A stretch of DNA of 8,691 nucleotides from Bacteriovoracaceae bacterium. Lineage in GTDB: Bacteria; Bdellovibrionota; Bacteriovoracia; Bacteriovoracales; Bacteriovoracaceae. The stretch is from assembly GCA_023151145.1 (NCBI GenBank), contig JAKLJM010000075.1:1-8691 (forward strand), in the 5' to 3' direction. Of this stretch, positions 5,910-8,691 are shown one piece after another (position 1 is the first letter of the stretch; every line of letters starts with the position of its first letter). Under the pieces are notes generated by a model that ran no database searches, was not told the origin of the DNA, and was given only the letters and a program-made list of their open reading frames with translations. Both the position numbers and the translations under genes were made by a program.

Positions 5910-6674
5910 ATGAAGATCTCCCTTTTGTGTGTTTTGCTTTTATTGGTAGGTTGTTCTACTCAATTGAAGTATGAAATGAATAACGTGAAATTTCTTTCAC
6001 CAGAAACAAAAGGGAAGTTTCTAAAAGGTGACGTGGGGTTAGCAGTACAACAGACGCATAAAGTGATACTCACAGAAGCCTTTGATTCCGTTATTTTTAA
6101 TTTAAGTTCTTCTCGAGATGTAAATACCGTTGAAAATGGGAGCGAAGTTAGTTTGCCTATTAATTTAGGATTACTAGAAAGGCTTGATGCTTTTACACTT
6201 GATAGTAAATATGGACTGAAGTTTCAGTTTTTAGGCGAGTCTGAATTAAAACGAACAAATGGTTACAAGGGATCTGTTGCCCTTGCTCTCGGGCACGATA
6301 CGCCCGATTCGGAATCTATTATCTATCGTGATAATTCGACTACCCGAACCTATGCCACTGCCGTTGAGGTGGATAGCTTAGAGTTTAGCTTAATCGTCGG
6401 GCATCGTTTTAATGCAAGTAATATGTTATACGCCAATTTATTTCATGATCAATATAGTTACGAAGGGACATTAACAAGTAATCAATTTGCTACGATCAAC
6501 TCTAAAGGAAAATCAACAAATGATGGTTTGCTTTTAGGTTATCAAGTTTCAAATTCAGGAAAAGAAAATTTGATTATTTGGAAAACAGAGGCCGGTGTCG
6601 TTCGAGGTAAATTAAAAAATTACAGCGATAAAACTTCTGGAGCTTTTGGTACAGTCTTAAGTTTAGGTTGGTAA
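5910..6674 (+). CDS. unrecognised outer-membrane lipoprotein with beta-barrel-like pattern
   Basis: I do not recognise the family. The 254-residue product starts with a lipoprotein signal, MKISLLCVLLLLVGC, so Cys15 should be lipidated. Ser at +2 is compatible with Lol-dependent transport to the outer membrane by E. coli rules. The rest is rich in alternating-hydrophobicity stretches that look like amphipathic beta strands, at about 39-48, 80-88, 101-109, 119-129, 157-167, 171-186, 204-214, 220-233 and 244-254. The hairpin LGLLERLD...YGLKFQFLG resembles turns common in small outer-membrane barrels, and the chain ends in GTVLSLGW, a terminal aromatic as in BAM substrates. No catalytic motif is visible. 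It sits 10 bp after lpxA and 24 bp before the dehydrogenase, so it is co-transcribed with lipid A genes. A role in LPS or outer-membrane structure is only an inference from position. Confidence 0.7.
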   Translation: MKISLLCVLLLLVGCSTQLKYEMNNVKFLSPETKGKFLKGDVGLAVQQTHKVILTEAFDSVIFNLSSSRDVNTVENGSEVSLPINLGLLERLDAFTLDSKYGLKFQFLGESELKRTNGYKGSVALALGHDTPDSESIIYRDNSTTRTYATAVEVDSLEFSLIVGHRFNASNMLYANLFHDQYSYEGTLTSNQFATINSKGKSTNDGLLLGYQVSNSGKENLIIWKTEAGVVRGKLKNYSDKTSGAFGTVLSLGW

Positions 6675-6698
6675 ATAAAAGATCAAAAGAAGGATGTT

Positions 6699-7649
6699 AT
6701 GAATAAAATAAAAGTAGCAGTTATCGGATATGGGCATTTAGGGAAATGGCATTGTCAAAAAGCTGAAAGTTTTTCTGAATTAGCTGAATTAAAATATATA
6801 GTAGAAAAATTTCCAGCCAATCAAGAATTAGCGAAAAAAAATCATCCACAAGTAACAGTCGTCGACGATATTGCAAAATGTATTCATGATATCGATGCAG
6901 GTGTTGTAGTAACGCCAACATCATTTCATTACGAAATTGTTGATTATTTATTAAAAAATAATAAACATGTTTTTTGTGAAAAACCGGTAACTGAAAATAC
7001 CGAACAAGCTTTGATGTTAAAAGAAGTTCTCAAAGGAAGAAATTTAGTTTTACAAGTTGGACATTCTGAAAGATTTCATAATGCATGGGAAATGAAAGAA
7101 CAGTACAAAGATTTCTTTAAAGCCCCATGCCATATTACACTAAAAAGAGTTGCTCCTTTTAAGGGAAGAGCTACTGATGTTGACGTTGTTCAAGATTTAA
7201 TGATTCACGATTTAGATTTATTAGTCTTCTTGTTTAAAGAAACTCCTATAAGCGTAGACGCTGTTGGATATAAAATGAGAACGAATAAATATGATTATAT
7301 GTCAGCGAATTTTAAGTTTGAGTCTGGCCATCGAGCCACGATTACGGTTGGTCGTAATCAAACGAAAGAAGTACGAGAATTGGAAATTTCTAATACAACT
7401 GGGACACTTCATATCGATTTAATGAAAAATGAAATCACTGAAGCACGCGGAAGTTTTGAAGGACCTGAGTTTACTAAAACAATTCCTTACGAGAAACGTG
7501 ATCATTTAATGTTAGAACATAAACATTTCTACGAATCCATTACCTATAAAAAACCCGCCATTGTTACACTGGAAGATGGAATTACCGCAGTTAGATTAAT
7601 TGATAAAGTTCTAGAAAGTGCAGATAAGCACCGTGAGGTGACACTGTAA
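6699..7649 (+). CDS. Gfo/Idh/MocA-family NAD(P)-dependent sugar dehydrogenase, GnnA-like by position
   Basis: This 316-residue enzyme has the Gfo/Idh/MocA layout. It opens with a Rossmann domain carrying VAVIGYGHLGKWH (G10-x-G12-x-x-G15), then TPTSFHYE, then the signature CEKPVTEN with the conserved Lys95. The C-terminal alpha/beta domain has DLMIHDLDLL, in which His170 is the usual catalytic position. Members oxidise or reduce a sugar hydroxyl with a bound nicotinamide cofactor. Between lpxA and lpxB the best-known relative is GnnA of Acidithiobacillus ferrooxidans, which oxidises the 3-OH of UDP-GlcNAc so that an aminotransferase (GnnB) can make the 3-amino sugar used by LpxA. No gnnB is in the window. 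The specific substrate is inferred from position and not readable from the sequence. AGAAGGA (6688-6694) supports the start, and the stop shares a base with the lpxB ATG. Confidence 0.88.
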   Translation: MNKIKVAVIGYGHLGKWHCQKAESFSELAELKYIVEKFPANQELAKKNHPQVTVVDDIAKCIHDIDAGVVVTPTSFHYEIVDYLLKNNKHVFCEKPVTENTEQALMLKEVLKGRNLVLQVGHSERFHNAWEMKEQYKDFFKAPCHITLKRVAPFKGRATDVDVVQDLMIHDLDLLVFLFKETPISVDAVGYKMRTNKYDYMSANFKFESGHRATITVGRNQTKEVRELEISNTTGTLHIDLMKNEITEARGSFEGPEFTKTIPYEKRDHLMLEHKHFYESITYKKPAIVTLEDGITAVRLIDKVLESADKHREVTL

Positions 7650-7651
7650 TG
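7635..7651 (+). promoter_or_regulatory. ribosome site and start/stop overlap of lpxB
   Basis: GAGGTG at 7635-7640 lies inside the end of the dehydrogenase gene, eight bases before the lpxB ATG (7649-7651). The junction TAATG shares one base between the stop and the start, the usual signature of coupled translation. It fixes the lpxB start at the first residue before the SSCLIIAGE strand. Confidence 0.7.
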
Positions 7652-8691
7652 AGCTCATGTCTAATCATTGCAGGTGAGAAGTCAGGTGAAGAACATGCGA
7701 TGAGTTTTTTTCCTAGACTTAAATCTCTTTGTCCTGAGACGCAATTTTTTGGCGTAGGAGGAGATGATCTCAAGCTCGCTGGTTTGGAATTACAGTATCA
7801 TTTGAATGATTTTTCAACTTGGGGTTACAGCGAAGTTTTTAAAAAAATTCCATTTTACAAAGAAGCTTTAAAAAATATTTTAGCAGAAGTAGAAAAACGA
7901 AATTGTAAAACGGCTATTTTAGTTGATTTTCAGTCATTCAATATGAAATTGGCCAAGGCACTAAAAGAAAAAGGTGTGAATGTTTTATATTACGTAGCTC
8001 CTCAAGCATGGGCTTGGAAAGAATACCGAGTAAAAGCACTAGAAAAAAATGTGCATACACTTTTTACAATTATTCCCTTTGAAAAACAGTGGTTTTTAGA
8101 TCGAGGAGTGAAACGAGTGGTTTCTATTGATCACCCGCTTCTCACCCATTATGAAAATGATTTAATCAATAAACCAATCATTCATCGCGAAAATATTAAA
8201 ACGATAAATCTCTTACTATTACCTGGCAGTAGAAATTTTGAAGTGAAGAATTTACTTCCGTTATTTGTTGAAGCCGTTGATCAACTAAAAAAACAATACT
8301 CATTGAAAGTTAGTGTAGTAAAATCTTCAAGTGTCGATCCCAAAATTTATGCTAGTTATGATCATAAGTTTGATCAAACTTATTGGAATGAAGAGCTTAC
8401 AACTGCTTTGCGTGAAAATGATATTTGTTTTGCGGCAAGTGGAACGGTGACGTTAGCTTGTGCGCTTTATGAAATTCCAACGATCGTGACTTATAAAACG
8501 TCACTTCTTAATGAATTTATCTTTCATACATTTGTTCCTTATAAAGGGCCAATCAGTTTAGCTAATATCGTACATCAAAACTCGGTTTTTCCTGAACTCG
8601 TCCAAGATCAAGTGACACCTTTCAACCTAGTTTCATGCTTTCGTGAATGGGCTTATAATGGTTTAAGTAACAATAAGTTAAAGAACCTTTG
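7649..8691 (+). CDS. lpxB: LpxB, lipid-A-disaccharide synthase (3' truncated)
   Basis: LpxB is a membrane-associated GT19 glycosyltransferase that joins UDP-2,3-diacylglucosamine to lipid X, forming the lipid A disaccharide and releasing UDP. The frame stays open to the window edge and gives 347 residues plus two bases; the family is about 380 long, so roughly the last 35 are missing. Landmarks are AGEKSGEEHA (8-17, E. coli Glu15 equals Glu10), VDFQSFN (92-98, E. coli IDAPDFN, with catalytic Asp98 equal to Asp93), YYVAPQAWAWKEYR (114-127), PFEKQWFLDRGV (143-154), LLPGSRNFEV (190-199, Arg201 equals Arg195), AASGTVTLACAL (262-273) and SLANI (303-307, Asn316 equals Asn306). Departures from the usual pattern are Ser96 for Asp101, Asp161 for the Gly of GHPL, and Ala270 where SGTATLE normally has Glu. 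Key catalytic positions remain, so it should be active. Confidence 0.93.
   Translation, partial: MSSCLIIAGEKSGEEHAMSFFPRLKSLCPETQFFGVGGDDLKLAGLELQYHLNDFSTWGYSEVFKKIPFYKEALKNILAEVEKRNCKTAILVDFQSFNMKLAKALKEKGVNVLYYVAPQAWAWKEYRVKALEKNVHTLFTIIPFEKQWFLDRGVKRVVSIDHPLLTHYENDLINKPIIHRENIKTINLLLLPGSRNFEVKNLLPLFVEAVDQLKKQYSLKVSVVKSSSVDPKIYASYDHKFDQTYWNEELTTALRENDICFAASGTVTLACALYEIPTIVTYKTSLLNEFIFHTFVPYKGPISLANIVHQNSVFPELVQDQVTPFNLVSCFREWAYNGLSNNKLKNL

Noticed and set aside
6290..6306. CGGGC/GCCCG inverted repeat inside the lipoprotein gene
   Set aside because: A single 5-bp stem within codons, not followed by a T-run; most likely chance.

Overview
The window is one dense, single-strand run of nine plus-strand genes for outer-membrane assembly and lipid A synthesis, cut at both ends. 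The DNA is AT-rich, and the products are those of a diderm Gram-negative bacterium. Gene content and the sequence character of the proteins fit a low-GC member of the Bdellovibrionota (Bacteriovorax/Peredibacter-like) or a related former deltaproteobacterial group. That placement is an inference; nothing here is a taxonomic marker.

Layout: lolD (5' truncated, 2-607), a 79-bp spacer with two small AT-rich hairpins, bamA (687-2972), skp/ompH (2992-3498), an intrinsic terminator (3532-3556) just before lpxD, lpxD (3572-4603), fabZ (4600-5088, ATGA overlap), lpxA (5108-5899), an unrecognised outer-membrane-type lipoprotein (5910-6674), a Gfo/Idh/MocA-family NAD(P)-dependent sugar dehydrogenase (6699-7649), and lpxB (7649 to the window end, 3' truncated, one-base overlap). 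No gene-free stretch exceeds 80 bp.

How the genes work together: LolD powers release of lipoproteins from the inner membrane. BamA inserts beta-barrels into the outer membrane, and Skp escorts their unfolded precursors. LpxA, LpxD and LpxB build the acylated glucosamine disaccharide of lipid A, while FabZ draws on the same 3-hydroxyacyl-ACP pool for fatty acid elongation. The bamA-skp-lpxD-fabZ-lpxA-lpxB order matches the enterobacterial cluster, with two insertions between lpxA and lpxB.

Those insertions are the most interesting part. A Gfo/Idh/MocA dehydrogenase at this position recalls GnnA of Acidithiobacillus ferrooxidans, which oxidises C3 of UDP-GlcNAc on the way to 2,3-diamino lipid A. 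Bdellovibrio lipid A is reported to have such a diamino-sugar backbone. LpxA, LpxD and LpxB each depart from residues that are usual in E. coli. The lipoprotein looks like a small beta-barrel ending in an aromatic residue, and I do not recognise its family. I see no mobile element, CRISPR array, tRNA, rRNA or clearly new multi-gene system.
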